From Diploscapter coronatus (taxonomy: Eukaryota > Nematoda > Chromadorea > Rhabditida > Rhabditidae): a stretch of DNA of 64,000 bases. The DNA is taken from the NCBI GenBank assembly GCA_964036155.1, contig OZ038423.1, positions 29,651,249 through 29,715,248 of the forward strand, given 5' to 3'. The notes beneath the pieces were generated by a model that saw nothing but the letters and a program-made list of their open reading frames with translations, was not told the DNA's origin and searched no databases. Made by a program: the position numbers and the translations under genes. This document shows, in pieces, positions 1 through 11,978 of this stretch (the first letter of the stretch is position 1; every line of letters starts with the position of its first letter).

Positions 1-1618
1 TCTCACAATTATATGCTTGATAATTGCTCTCATTAGATTTTATAAATGCATAAAAAAGAATGTTAAAATGATTTAGTTAAATAAATTTCCAATAGAAATA
101 TCGAGTGCTCTAATTGGGAAAAATTATATTGTTGTATTATTTTGATATTTTTAGTGTAATTGTAAGATTTTTTTGACAACTATGATATTGTCATTTTTGA
201 GGAAAAGTCTGCAAACCTTGTCGACTAAAAACTGATTGAAATGGAATTAAAGTGATAATAAAGGGGTGAATTCCCATTTATGATATATTAAATCATTTTA
301 CCATCAGCTAAAAACATTTCTATATAAGTTCTAATAAGAAAAAATAATTTTAACGATGAATTAGAGCACATCAAGTTAACCAGAGAATGTATCATGTTTA
401 TAAAATGACAAGTTTGACTCAATTTTTGGCTGCTTCTGGTTCAAACTTTTAAAATTTAATTATTTTGCATTAAGTGAGCTGATTTATCACGTTTCGGACA
501 TGAAATAATAGCTTGACAAAAGGATATAAGACAGCTCTTCAATGCTTGGCATATGAGTTATTGTAGTAGTCGTATGGATGATTGTCAGTGGGCATTGTCA
601 AGTGGCAGAAACTTATGAAAAATGCTCTAAAACATTAATTAGCAATCATAGAACATTTTTCTGGCATCTGGATCAGTTTTGATGCATTTTTATTTATGTC
701 AGACACCATTGTTGAGCAATCATAGAATGGAATAACTTTGTCATATCCTGTTCACATCCAATAGTCTCAGGGTATGACCAAATACGTGAAAATATGTATT
801 ATGATATGTTGGGGAATAATATACTTTAATTTGAGAAGAAAACAAACATTTCTAAGTAAGATACAAACCAGATAATGACCACTTACGGCAGCTAGCTATA
901 ATAGATAGGCCAAAGTGCAAAGATTTTGTGGTATAATTTTTCCACTTTTTATGTCCAAAACAGATATAAACTCTAGAAATGTGTTCAGAAATTAAATTCG
1001 ACCTATTTGGCTGAAAATCTGCTTAAAAATTATTATTTTTCATGCTAAATAACGCCATTTTAGTATTCAAATAAGTGGCTGAATAATAGGTCAATTTTTG
1101 AAGAGTAGCGTGAAAAAATGAATGCGTGAGAGTTTTTCGTAGTGTTATTGATCATATATAATCATTTTATTAAACTGTTTATACCAAAAAGAATCATTTT
1201 GCAAAAACCTTCAAGACTTGAGCGGGTAAATTTACAAATCCGTAAATAACTTTAGTACGGAGTAAACAGCGAGCGCATGTATGGTAGAATTTGAAAGGTT
1301 TTTCGATGGGCTGTCAAACAAAAAATTTTTCGGAATTTCGTTGGACCATAAGAAAGTTATGCCAAAAATTCAAAATTTTCAAGACTTTGGAGCGGCACTG
1401 TATGAGAAATCTGATTTGGGTATGTTTCAAAGGCTTGATTGTACTCAATTTATAGTTGTTCCAAATTAGTCTCGAACTAAACTCCGAACTAATGCAATAA
1501 AATATATTCGTATCATTCAATTTACAACTTATACATATTTGCTTGTTAACACTAACATCTCTGACTAATCAACTCGAGAATCTTAACAGAGCTCAACTAA
1601 TTTTTGCAGTAACTTTAA
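1..1618. other. AT-rich stretch, no gene seen
   Basis: The longest open frames here are about 60 codons, lack splice-site support and resemble no family I know. I see no RNA gene and no clear repeat boundary. This stretch is treated as intergenic. Confidence 0.5.
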
Positions 1619-1811
1619 GGGCCCGTTCATACTTAGTTGCAGTTGCATGCAACTTGCAACTCGCTCAAAATAGCGCGGAAAATGAAGAGAGAATGAATGG
1701 ACAAAATTGCATGCAACTTGCTGCAATTTGGCCACTCTCCGCGTTTCTCATACTATTTCGCCGAGTTGCACGCGAATTGCAAGTTGCATGCAACTAAGTA
1801 TGAACGCGCCC
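1619..1811. mobile_element. MITE with long terminal inverted repeats and TAA target duplication
   Basis: The ends are inverted copies: GGGCCCGTTCATACTTAGTT on the left and the complement reading AACTAAGTATGAACGCGCCC on the right, with the shared stretch GTTGCATGCAACTTGCAA continuing inwards. Both ends are flanked by TAA (1616-1618 and 1812-1814), a 3-bp duplication of the TWA type known for PIF/Harbinger elements. There is no transposase frame, so it would be non-autonomous. Partial right ends of the same family occur near 4520-4571 and 11446-11464. The superfamily assignment is inference. Confidence 0.7.
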
Positions 1812-1917
1812 TAAGAACATGCTATAAACTTTTCATTATAATCTATTGCACTGAGTTCTTTTATAGATTGTAAGAGTAAATTTCAGCAAAGACCAAAGTC
1901 TTAGCAAAGGAAGTGTT

Positions 1918-2340
1918 TCCAGGGATCTGCAAATAGGGCTGATTCTCACATATGAGACGTTATTTATAAAAATCGAGTATGGGGTGGTACCCAAGAAGTT
2001 GACCCTCAAATTTCGAGCTGATTTTTTGTCCCTGGGGGTTTTCGACTACGCTGATTACGAATATGACGGTTAAAACCCGATCCGATCACTTGTTCCGCAT
2101 GTTCCGGAAGGTCCGCATCCGGTAGTTTCGAAAAATTCTATTTTCGTTATTCGGCATGGGAAAAATTTAAGTTTGGTATCAAAATGCTTGCAGAGACCAA
2201 CTAAACACGATTCTGAAAAGATATCGTCAGAATGACACCGAATAAGGAAGTTGTGATGGAAGTAGTGAAACATGTGAAAAATGTCATATTGATTTTTCGC
2301 TTTTTAAAATTTTCTATTTTTTAAAAGCCCCAGATTCCGC
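1918..2340. repeat. dispersed repeat fragment shared with 7570-7711
   Basis: The string around AGGGATCTGCAAATAGGGCT (1919 onward) recurs almost exactly near 7678. A GGGGTGGTACCCAAG motif at about 1980 resembles the arm of the palindrome at 7570-7626. No protein is apparent. It is probably a degraded mobile element. Confidence 0.5.
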
Positions 2341-2449
2341 GAGTTATTTATATCGGGAAGTAGCCCAGGTCTAGTTTCTGGAACACTTGACCGTTTTCCT
2401 ATAGACTGCCTGCTAGTGGAGAAATGCCACTTCTTCGAAGAGTTGTCAT

Positions 2450-3639
2450 GGCTCATTTTTGCCTAATTTGATTTTAAAATTCATAATTTCCATAATTCTA
2501 AACCAAATTCGGTCATTCTTTTTTTGTTTGATTACTATCGATATCCAGTTTATCAGACACTAAAAGATAATTTTTTTTGAATATCGATTTCTGCAGAAAT
2601 GCGCACTTTTCGCGCCTTGATTGCGTACTTTCCAACCTGTCCTGGGTTTACACGTAAATGATGTTGGAAAAATTCGTCCTTCCAGTATGTTGCGTAGATG
2701 GACATGGTGAACAACTTTATTTCAGAACTGATCCCGAAATCGTTATCGTATGAGCTCGAGAATTTTTGAAAGTTCAACGACTAATTATTGCAAAGTGCCG
2801 TTTGGACAATAAATTTCAAAAATTCATAGCTTCCTTATTTCTGAACCAAGCTGAATGATTCTTTTTTTATTTTGTAGATCCTGAGTAGGAGAATAAAGTA
2901 AAAGTAAAAATAAAATTTTTGGAAATTAATTTTGGCGGGAGAAATTAGCCTAAGTTGCCCTATATACTCGTACTGTATTTACAAGGGTAATGTGAGTTAA
3001 AGTTGGAATTTTCAATAAAATCTTGTAGAGCTCTTCAAGTTGAACAAATTGTATCCAGAACTTATTCTAGAATGTGCACACACAGAGAGATATGAATTTT
3101 TGAAATTTACTGCCCTAAAGGCACTTTGCAATAGTTAGCCGTTGAACTTAAAAAAATTCTAGAGCTCAAACAAATGTGAATCTGAGATCGGTTCTGAAAC
3201 AAAGTTGTTCACCATGTCATTCTACGCAACATACTGGAAGGACGAATTTTTCCAACATCATTTACGCGTAAACGTAGTACGAGTTGAAAAGTCCGCAATC
3301 AAGACGCGAAAAGTGCGCATTTCTGCAGAAATCGATATCCAAAAAATTTATTCTTTGATGTATGATAAACTAGATACTAAATCCTGTCCAATAAAAAAAG
3401 AATTATCGAATTTTGTTCAGAAATAAGGAAGTTATGAATTTTTGAAAATTTTCTTTGATTATCAAGAATTAGCTTTTCAAAAAGTAGGTGATTTTATGAG
3501 TATGAATAATTTGTTTTGACTCAAGAGCTGTACCAAACAAAATTATAAGATAAGGAGAGTACAATGCAAAAAAACCGTACTCAATTTTAATGAAAAATAT
3601 AAAAAATAAATTGAGAAGATAAACTTGAAACACCCTGTA
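2450..3639. mobile_element. foldback element of the TACAGGGTGTTTCAAG family, degraded
   Basis: The sequence at about 2553-2800 is repeated in inverse orientation at about 3120-3430, sharing blocks such as CGATATC, GCGCACTTTTCGCG and TCCTTCCAGTATGTTGCGTA. The right end, AAACTTGAAACACCCTGTA at 3639, matches the termini of the element at 13121-14831. A matching left terminus was not found, so this copy looks truncated or rearranged. Short open frames inside are fortuitous translations of the repeat arms. The TA at the end suggests a Tc1/mariner-type non-autonomous element (inference). Confidence 0.6.
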
Positions 3640-5068
3640 CAAATTTTCTATAAAGCTAATGCATAGAGGGGTACCAATAGGACTTTTACAAAATATACTA
3701 AAATGAAAGGATTTTGGCTTAAGGGAGTCCGCATAAAAGATCTAGCTTAAGCCCTGCCTAGATCTGTGGATAGATTACAGAACCATCTTAACTTATGTCC
3801 TCCCTAGGTCCTTCTAATCCTATACGATCCGATCGCATTTTGATCCTAGCCAATTATCCGATCCAAAAACTTCAATCTGATTCGAAACTCAGTGATTAGA
3901 TGCGTTCTGTCTGATCAACTCGAATCCAACATTCATGGCAGATTTCCACAAGTTATTTCGGATAATTAGAACTATGTCATAAAAGCTGAGAATAATTGGC
4001 TAAACGTCACCCAAACTCAGAAACATGTTTAGAGAATCTGGTATGTTTTGTCCCTTTGAAAAGATAAAACCAGCCAGATTATATTGCCTAATGTGGGTAT
4101 TTCAACAGAGCCAATTTTCAGGTATCCAAGAATTTTTTATCGTCATCGAGAACGGCTGCAACCAACATCAATTCATCTTCAGAATCGGACATCTCTGTCG
4201 AGAATGTCACTGAAAAGAGGACAAAAATAAATAACAAAATCGAAAAACTACTGTAAAAATTGTCAAAAATGAAATATGACACAATTATCGCTAACTACCG
4301 TTAATTACTCATGCAATTAAAGCAATTAGACAAAAAATAATTAACATTTATCAAATAAGCCAAAAATGGACTGAAAAACGAAGTCGCCTTACTTTTCATT
4401 GTCCTCTTTCAATGCGTCCTCTGCGTCTATTGCGCTCGCAGAGAAATAGCATGTGCAACTGAGAGAGGCTCTTTTCCTCTCCTTTCCCCACATGCTCTTT
4501 TCATTTTTTCTATTCACGAAAATGCGAATTGCAAGTTGCATGCAACTGCAACTAAGTATGAACGCGCCCTATGAGGTGCAAAGCACGAATAATGGCTTAA
4601 TTGGTCATCAACCATAAACCATTAGACAAAGCTATTCGTGTGCAGCTATGACGTAAAATTATATTACTGAGAACCTATCGCAGTTCTATAATCTTTTTCT
4701 CATAGATAAATTCCCCTATTAGTTAATGCAAAATGTTGAAATTAGATTTTTTCATAATTTCTCTCTTCATGATTTACAGTTTTTCTTCTAATGATCACAT
4801 AGCTAGATCTTTAACTTCTGTAGACTAGTATAATAACTAGATTTCCCGAGAATTCTGCAATTAATTGTAATGGGAAATCTTCATTAAATGATCCCTGATA
4901 ATCTCGTTTATCATAGCGAATATCATAGTGATCAAATTTGTCAGTTATCTTGTAGCTTACAATTAGTCATTTCTCTCTGAAAAATAATCAATTATAAATC
5001 ACGCCCTTTGGAAACATTTATGTAGCAATCCTGTAGAATTTCAGATAAGTAACGTCGCTCATTCATCA
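3640..5068. other. intergenic stretch with a solo MITE end
   Basis: No gene is visible. At about 4520-4571 there is a right-hand end of the 1619-1811 MITE family (TTGCATGCAACTGC followed by ACTAAGTATGAACGCGCCCT) with no recognisable left end. The 3' part lies upstream of the first chemoreceptor gene. TTTCAG at about 5038-5043, some 25 bases before its ATG, could be a spliced-leader acceptor (inference). Confidence 0.45.
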
Positions 5069-6894
5069 ATGATGCTGAATAACTCGAAACACTACGACTT
5101 ATTCTTCAATCCAGCTCATTACTATCAGGCTTACATTGTTTGCATCATGTCGGTCGTCATCAATAGTGCACTCGTCTACGTGATTCTGTGCAAACCTTAT
5201 CAGAAAATTGGCAGCTACAAATACATTTTGTTGGCATTTGTTGTTTTCGATACCAGCTATTCGCTTGTCGATGCGATGACAAAACCGGTTTGTTTCTTCC
5301 GAATAACAAAACGAAATACGATAATTATTGCAAAATTGAACGATAAAACATCTTCCTTTTGTGATTATGATACGTAAACTAACTGTAATATGAATTTGTG
5401 AAAAGTTTATACAGTTTTGTGACTTTTGAAGAACACTTTCATAAGCGGGTAATATTTTATTATATAAAAAGAAATTATTAGCCTGAGACAATAATTTGCG
5501 CTTTAATACTCCGTTCAAATAATTGAGTCAAGAATTTTATAAAAACAGGCTATCTATTCCGTGGATGCTGCATTTCTCGTGATAACCGCAGGTGGCCCCT
5601 TCGCTTATCCAGCTCCATGGGGCACTTTTGGGGCCGCACTATTTTGCACGTTCTTTTCGATTTCATTCACGATTTTGGCAGTGCATTTCGTCTATCGCTA
5701 TATTTCGATATGCCAGTAGGTTTCATCAGAGATTTTGGCAATTCCATAAAATCTTCATAAATTATTCAAAAAGTAGAATAATTGTAGAAGTTGATCCTCA
5801 CAATTTAGCGCCAGATTCATGTTTCTATTTACGAGAAAGTATGCAATTATTTGGTTCATAGCAGTAATTGCATTGGGACTTGATTATGGTGTAACCATGT
5901 GGTTTACAATGTACCCAACTGAAGAGGTTAACTTTTACGAATATTTGCTAAAAAATCCATATTTAGATTTACGACGTAACTAATGATGGCTTACAGAAGT
6001 TGTTCAATATTTCATCGAGAGATTTGGGGTTTATTGGACCATTGTATTATGTAAATTTTTCATTTCGATTTTTGAAGCTAAAACGTTTCAAGCTCTAGAC
6101 GATCAGGGAAGATGGCTCGTACGACATCAACTGGCGTGATAGTCTCGGTCTGATAAATCAAGTTATCATACAGGCGAGTGTTTTGTACGATCATTCATTT
6201 CGTTTCTCAAATGAAATTGCGTTATTCTAATCGAGCAATATTTTGCAGATGTTTACACTGAATACTATTCTATTTTGCGGCTATCAAGTTCATAAAAATC
6301 TTAATAAATTCAACAATATGCTTAGCAACCAAACACGAGCGTTTCAACGTCAACTATTTACCGCTCTTTTGGTTCAGGTAGGATAATTCAATTATCTTCT
6401 GATATATGGATAAATGAAGTTGTACATAGAAATTGATTAAAAACAAGAAGCAGAGATTTATTATTTTGAGCATTTGACAGTAAATAATTTTAACGGACTT
6501 TTAGGCATTCATACCATTATTCTTCTCGTATCTTCCATGTTGGATTGTTTTTGTAAGCCCTGTATTTCAAATTTCACTCGATTGGTTCGCTTTTGGTCAT
6601 TTTGATTGAAGGATGTTATTAATTGAAATTTCCAGGTTCACCAACAACATAGGGATGAGTGCAGTAATGTATTTCCCACTGGCAGATTCTCTGGCCATTT
6701 TATACTTCGTCAAGGATTTTAGAAAGGTAAGGAAAAATCGTTTATAAAAATTGTATTCAAAATTTTAGACATTGATAGAAAAATTTGGCAAACTATTTGG
6801 GTTCAAGATTACCAACAATGTTTCGGATTCGCACGTAGCGACATCTAGCAAAATTCTTTCAAATCCAAATCAAGAATGTGCGGGAAACGGTTAA
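5069..6894 (+). CDS. Str-type seven-transmembrane chemoreceptor 1
   Basis: Nematode-specific G-protein-coupled receptor of the Str group, expected in the plasma membrane of chemosensory neurons; ligand unknown. Exons: 5069-5287, 5549-5715, 5809-5926, 5967-6050, 6099-6173, 6249-6377, 6505-6584, 6636-6726 and 6769-6894. All phases match and give 362 aa, close to the family's usual 330-350. Family marks: GSYKYILLAFVVFDTSYSLVD in the TM2 region (21 residues shown as two overlapping motifs, GSYKYILL and YSLVD), AVHFVYRYISIC at the end of TM3, an extracellular REDGSYDINWRDSL block, FQRQLFTALLVQ before TM6, and MYFPLADSL then VKDFRK at the end of TM7. The fifth intron uses a GC donor (CAG|GCGAGT). 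The first of the two ATGs at 5069/5072 was taken as the start. It pairs with the similar gene at 8192. The third acceptor (5809 rather than 5815) was chosen because it aligns the loop length with that paralogue. Confidence 0.85.
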
Positions 6895-7117
6895 CGAGTG
6901 CATAGATTCTGGATGAATAAACGAATCTGTATGCTTTGATAATGCAATGAATAAACGAAGTTGGTAATGCGCTGCTGCCAACATATGATTGCACTAATTA
7001 TTATAAAATCTTCCTCTCATTAGTTGTTCAAATAGTTTTACAAATTTATGCAAACGAAAGCTTTTTGAGTACGTCACCAAATTTATCCTACCGTTGTGAA
7101 TACAGTGCTAAATTAGT

Positions 7118-7217
7118 TACCGTAATTTTTCTAATAGAAGCTCCCGGGTTTCTATTCTCAGACTCCACTTGGAGGGGACTTCTAATGGAATGGAGCCTCT
7201 ACTAGAAAATTTACGAC
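7118..7217. repeat. small foldback repeat related to 31519-31776
   Basis: The left end TACCGTAATTTTTCTAATAG and the right end CTAGAAAATTTACGAC are imperfect inverted copies, with AGAAGCTCCC-type motifs between. The element in the nuclear-receptor intron at 31519-31776 has the same terminal pattern and the same TAGAAG motifs. No coding content. Confidence 0.5.
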
Positions 7218-7569
7218 AATATTCATTCTAATTATTTTTTGGTTTTTGCTTCGCTTTGTTGTTTTTGTTCTAGTTAAGTGCCTTCATGAAGCAAAGGCCG
7301 ATCGAGTCTCGTGAGAGGTAATTCTTTCGCATTTTTTTTTTTTAATTTATCCTATTTTGGATAATTAATTATCCAAAGAATTTTGTGGTAAAAAAATTAG
7401 TCCGAATGACGCAAGAACCCATATCCTGTCCGTCTGAACGAAATTTGTTCATTTTCACTTTGAAAAAACCTACTATCCAACGGTTTCTTCTGGTATGATC
7501 GATTTCTACTTGATTTGCGCACAATCAGTCTATTTTCCCAGAGTTTTAGATTTTTTTTTTTCATAATCT

Positions 7570-7626
7570 GGGGTGGGACCTAAGTAAAAATTACCGTCAC
7601 GGTAATTTTTACTTAGGTCCCACCCC
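7570..7626. repeat. perfect 57-base palindrome
   Basis: Two 28-base arms, beginning GGGGTGGGACCTAAG and ending TTACCGT, are exact reverse complements separated by a single C. It could be the joined termini of an element like the one near 1980, or a cruciform-forming site. No function can be assigned. Confidence 0.85.
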
Positions 7627-8191
7627 TGTTTGTATTTTTAAGAGTGAATATCACTAAGGACCAAAATCGGTATAAACAGGGATCTGCAAATAGGGCTGAT
7701 TCTTACATATGTTGTTCAATTTTTCCCGCCAGAAATACTTTTTATTTTTACATTGTTCTACTACTCAAGATCTATAAAATAAAAAATAAAAACAATCATG
7801 AAATTTTATGTAAAATACAGTGAGATATGAATTTTTCCCGAGACCGGCTTTGGAAAACATTCGAGCTACAGTAATCGATTTTCGGAAAACGGATAGCACC
7901 ATGATGATCACCGTGAAAAACTACTATATATGTGAAAATCAGCCAAATCGACTGACCCCTGTTTCGCATCACTTTGAATAATACTGACATTCACTCTTAG
8001 GAAATTCAATTGATTTGTATGAACAATTTACTTTTTAGAATTCTAAAATCGCGTATCTAGCCTGACTACATTTTTCTTTTCAATTTCAAATATCAACATT
8101 ATTTTTCCTTTTAATGTCAATATCTTTGGGAAATATAATTGTTTTGGATATTCGTATTCTCTGCCGAATTTACTACTTATTTTAGTCAGAA

Positions 8192-11100
8192 ATGTGGGAT
8201 TTATCAATGAATAAAACTGGAAACGCGATCAAGGGACATGAAACATTCCATATTCTTCAAATGGTATGAAAAAATTATAATATTTTTCCACCATGAGATT
8301 TCAGACTTCTTCGATACTTGCAATAGCTACGAACGTATTTTCTTTCTGCATAATCAAGTGCTATTCGAGGCCTGAATTTGGAAATTATAAATATCTGATG
8401 ATGATTTTCGCCATTTTCGGAGTCTATTATGCCATCATTGATATACTGATTCTGCCTGTAAGTTTGTGGAACTAATTTTTTAAAGAATTTTTTTTCATTT
8501 ATCGAACCACGATTATCCAAATGTTTCGCTTAAGATATAAATTGAAATTGTTTAAAGATCTTCATCGCAATTCAGTTGTAATGATATCTTTACACTTGAC
8601 TAGATTGCATTTTTTAATTGTGTAAATTCACTTTTGCGTAGGAAAAATAAATGCAATAGAATAAAGATTCTCAAATATCGGTTCATAAATAAATCGTTTG
8701 AAACTCAGAGCCAGTTTATCTGGGGACATGTGCAGGCACTTTTTCCAACATCGTTCATTCGCCGTACCAAATATGCTTCTGTAATTGGATGTCTTCATCC
8801 ATCGGCTTTTGCTATGAGTTTGGTCGTTATCGCTGTGCATTTCATCTATCGGTACTTTGCGATATGCAGGTATGAAATGTGGTTCAACGAAATTGCAATT
8901 CTGAACTCATCCGCAACCAAATTGTCATTCCCTTAAATTCTTTCATGGAAAAATTATTTTTCGCTGTCCTAAAAATAATCATTCTATTGAACTCCATTTG
9001 CAGAACTCAATGGCTCTACTGGTTCAACTTCCCACATTTCCTGATTTGGGTGGTGATCTTCATCATTTATTCCTTGAATTATTGGGCATCAGTATACTTC
9101 GGATATCGTGCAGATCAACCTACCATAGATTCGCTGCGAGAGTAAGTTCTTTATTGCAATATCTTCCACTTTATACGATAATCCCTTTTTTAGTATTTTG
9201 TAAAGTGTGTCTGTCTGTGTGTTCAGGCTTATTTCTAACCGCCTGTCTATCGTACCCTCATGTATACTACACCGTTTGATAGGTCTCAGTTGGATCCTGT
9301 GCAACGTAACTTTTCCGACGACTTTTGGTCTAATTTTTGGGTATTTAGGGCCCAAAAACTATAACATGCTAATTTTGACAACGAAATTTGCAAATCGTTT
9401 GAGAGGTCATTACCGACAGTATTCGTTACTACGCTGGTGAACTCTATTCTCTTTCCTCTCTCTACTATCTTATCTAAGTTGAATGTATGCGAAAATTGAT
9501 GGATGTGAGAGTTCATTACTGCTCCCGCAACAATGAAAAGCAGTCCGAAGTTTCGGGATCGGAACTTGACCTCACAATGGGGTTGAGGCTAGAATGAAAA
9601 GTTCTAATTGCAATTGCTGACTGATGCTAAGTTTTCATATTAGAAGAGCTTTGAAATGCATAAAAGGTAGAGAATTGGTACTGAATCGGCCATTAACACT
9701 CGGGTTGGAGTGGAATGAGAAGGATTGTTTTCTGACAATTTTCAATAAAAGTACGACTTCTCTATTCTGTCACTGTATCTGTACTTTTTTGTAATCTATT
9801 TCTGCTCTATTCTGCACTAGCCAGCCTATTATTTTCGTATTTTTGTAGTTTACAATATGATAATATTTCCACAAGGATATTTATGAAATAGAAGTGTATA
9901 ATGCAAATTTTGAATACGTAAAACATAAAGGGTTATAAACAAGGTGAGTCAATGAACAGGTAATTTGTAGTTTTGACTCTCGAATTTGATACAAATTAGC
10001 GGAATGCAGAATTGAATATAAAAGTAAAGAAAATTCTATTTTAGTCTTATGATTTGACGGACTTTCAGGAGGGGAGAGCTATGAAACTAAAAATTTGATA
10101 GTGTGAGAGGGTTGAGCATGAAAATGAGAAATGCAATACATACAACTTTTTCAAATTGTATGTTGGTGTTGGTGTTAGTGTTGTTTTGGTTTGGTATTTT
10201 TTGTTTTGCACTTTTGTGAAGCAAAAATCATAGACGAGGGAGGCCGCGAAGCGGCCGACCGAAGTATAGTAATGAATTGTTGCTATCTAAGTATTCATAC
10301 ATTGAAATATTTTAGGCCCCTCTATCAGGAATATGGAATAGACGTTGATGATGTCGATATAATGGGGACGATGTATTTTGTAAGAGTTCCTTTTTTATTT
10401 TTGATTAAGATATTTATCAGAACACAACTCCTGATGGATTAGTTCTACGGTGGAAAAATTTAGCTGTCTTCATCGACATGCTGTTCCTGGTTGCAATCGT
10501 TCTGATAATCATCATCTTCTTCTGCATCAAAATTCAAACGGGTCTGAAGAAGAACGTGACCATGAGTGCAAAGACAAAACGCCTTCAAGCACAGCTTTTC
10601 AAGGCATTGTTCTGTCAGGTAGGAAATGTGCACGAGAATGCAAAGAGCAAAGATTGTTGGGGTAAAATTCCAGTGATATTCAGAAAATAATAACCTCAAG
10701 TGGCATGTTGAGCTTGAATACTCAATCATTTTCCTTCATCCGAAAGACGATTCACACTAAATTTAGACAATCGTTCCGATCGTTACTGGCTTCGGACCAG
10801 CTTCAGTCTTGTTTTTCGCGCCTCTTGTCGGATGTAATCTGGGAAAATACACAAATATCATCATCGTGGTTTGTATGAAACTAATTGTTAAAAAATACTG
10901 AATCATTTTAGATGCTCACATTTTACCCTCTTTGTGATCCGATTGTTGTTTTGATGATGATTACAGGTAAATGTTCAATTCTGGAATGATTCGATGGAAA
11001 AGTTGAGAAAGAAATGCTAGAACTGAGAAATGAAAATTAAAGTTTGCCATTTTATAATACGAAAAATAATTTTGCTTTGAAACCTAACTATTTTATACGA

Positions 11101-11230
11101 AAATTGCCTTTGAATTTCAGATTATCGTCGAGCAATCTATCGAATGATGACTTGCAAGAGAGCCACTCAAAAAGTTTCGTCAACTGGCAATACATCGAAT
11201 CAAGTTAATCCCTCTTTTTCAAGATCGTGA
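8192..11230 (+). CDS. Str-type seven-transmembrane chemoreceptor 2
   Basis: Second Str-type chemoreceptor, a neighbour and paralogue of the gene at 5069. Exons: 8192-8263, 8305-8457, 8736-8869, 9004-9141, 10316-10379, 10421-10618, 10767-10868, 10912-10966 and 11121-11230. Phases agree throughout and give 341 aa. Family marks: FGNYKYLMMIFAIFGVYYAI and IIDILILP in TM2, VIAVHFIYRYFAIC at TM3, EYGIDVDDVDIMGTMYF in the second extracellular loop, TKRLQAQLFKALFCQ before TM6, and TFYPLCDPIVVLMMIT then DYRRAIYRM at the end of TM7. Against gene 1, the segment after TM2 is shorter. Intron 4 (9142-10315) is about 1.17 kb, long for this gene class, and holds no recognised gene. Expected in ciliated sensory neurons by family analogy; ligand unknown. 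Confidence 0.85.
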
Positions 11231-11978
11231 AAATTTGAGCAAAGATGTAATTACAACAAGATTGGTTTATTTTTATTGGGATTTTTAGTTTTCCGGTGAT
11301 TTATGCAAATGCATATTTGATTATCGTCGCAGTATTCATTTTCTTGACTCTGATATGATGTATTGAAATTGACTCCCATATTCTTCGAAATATTAAAATA
11401 TTTTCGTTTTTATATACCATTTTTTCTGCTTGTTCAAGCCGAACCGAAATATGAACGCGCCCTAACAATATTTAATCGACAACTATCTAATTGATCTTGA
11501 AGTGATTCTTGCAGAATAACTCCCAAACGACGCAATAAGATAATGAGGAACGAGGAGACGAATCAATGAACTCCCAATTCTCATTACATCCTTTCAATCA
11601 CAAACCACCTATTTTCATTCCCTTCCCAGTTCAAGTGTGATCCCATCATTTGCAAATTGCAAATAAACAAGCTTAATTCAAAAGTTGTCGTGTTTCTATT
11701 CAAAATGTCGAAAATTTTCATAGAATTATGTAAAGCTCTTCAAGTTGATCGGCTTTTGTTCGAGAACTTATTCTAGTATGTGCACATACAGGGAGCTATG
11801 AATTGTTGAAAATAACATATAAAAGGCATGATGATGAGTTTGATCGTCTCATTTCAAAAAAAAAATGTATTTTATTGCTTGATAATCGATGAACTAAATG
11901 TTGTTCAATAAAGAAAGAATCATTCAATTTGGTTCAGAAATAAAAAAGTTATGAATTTTTGAATATTTTCTTAGATAT
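11231..11978. mobile_element. left part of an old TACAGGGTGTTTCAAG-family element, split by a later insertion
   Basis: From about 11740 the sequence matches internal parts of the element at 13121-14831, including the block before AAAGTTATGAATTTTTGAA. The match stops at ATAT next to 11979 and resumes after the large insertion at about 15683-15863, which carries the rest of the arm and the terminus AACTTGAAACACCCTGTA. A partial MITE end (AAATATGAACGCGCCC) lies at 11446-11464. Before 11440 the stretch is the 3' flank of the second receptor gene and shows nothing else. Confidence 0.6.

Larger units (their letters stand above)
6895..8191. other. intergenic DNA between the two receptor genes, repeat-rich
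   Basis: No gene is seen. It contains a mini-foldback at 7118-7217, a perfect 57-base palindrome at 7570-7626, a repeat shared with 1919, and at 7715-7800 an inverted fragment of the family seen at 2870-2950 and 13725-13800. TTATTTTAG ending six bases before the next ATG (8192) could be a spliced-leader acceptor (inference). Confidence 0.55.

Noticed and set aside
2553..3426. Similar short open frames (MSFYATYWKDEFFQHHL type) recurring at 2553, 3205, 13342, 13717 and 14359
   Set aside because: They are translations of the repeat arms in both orientations, not a conserved peptide. Frame and start are not maintained among copies.
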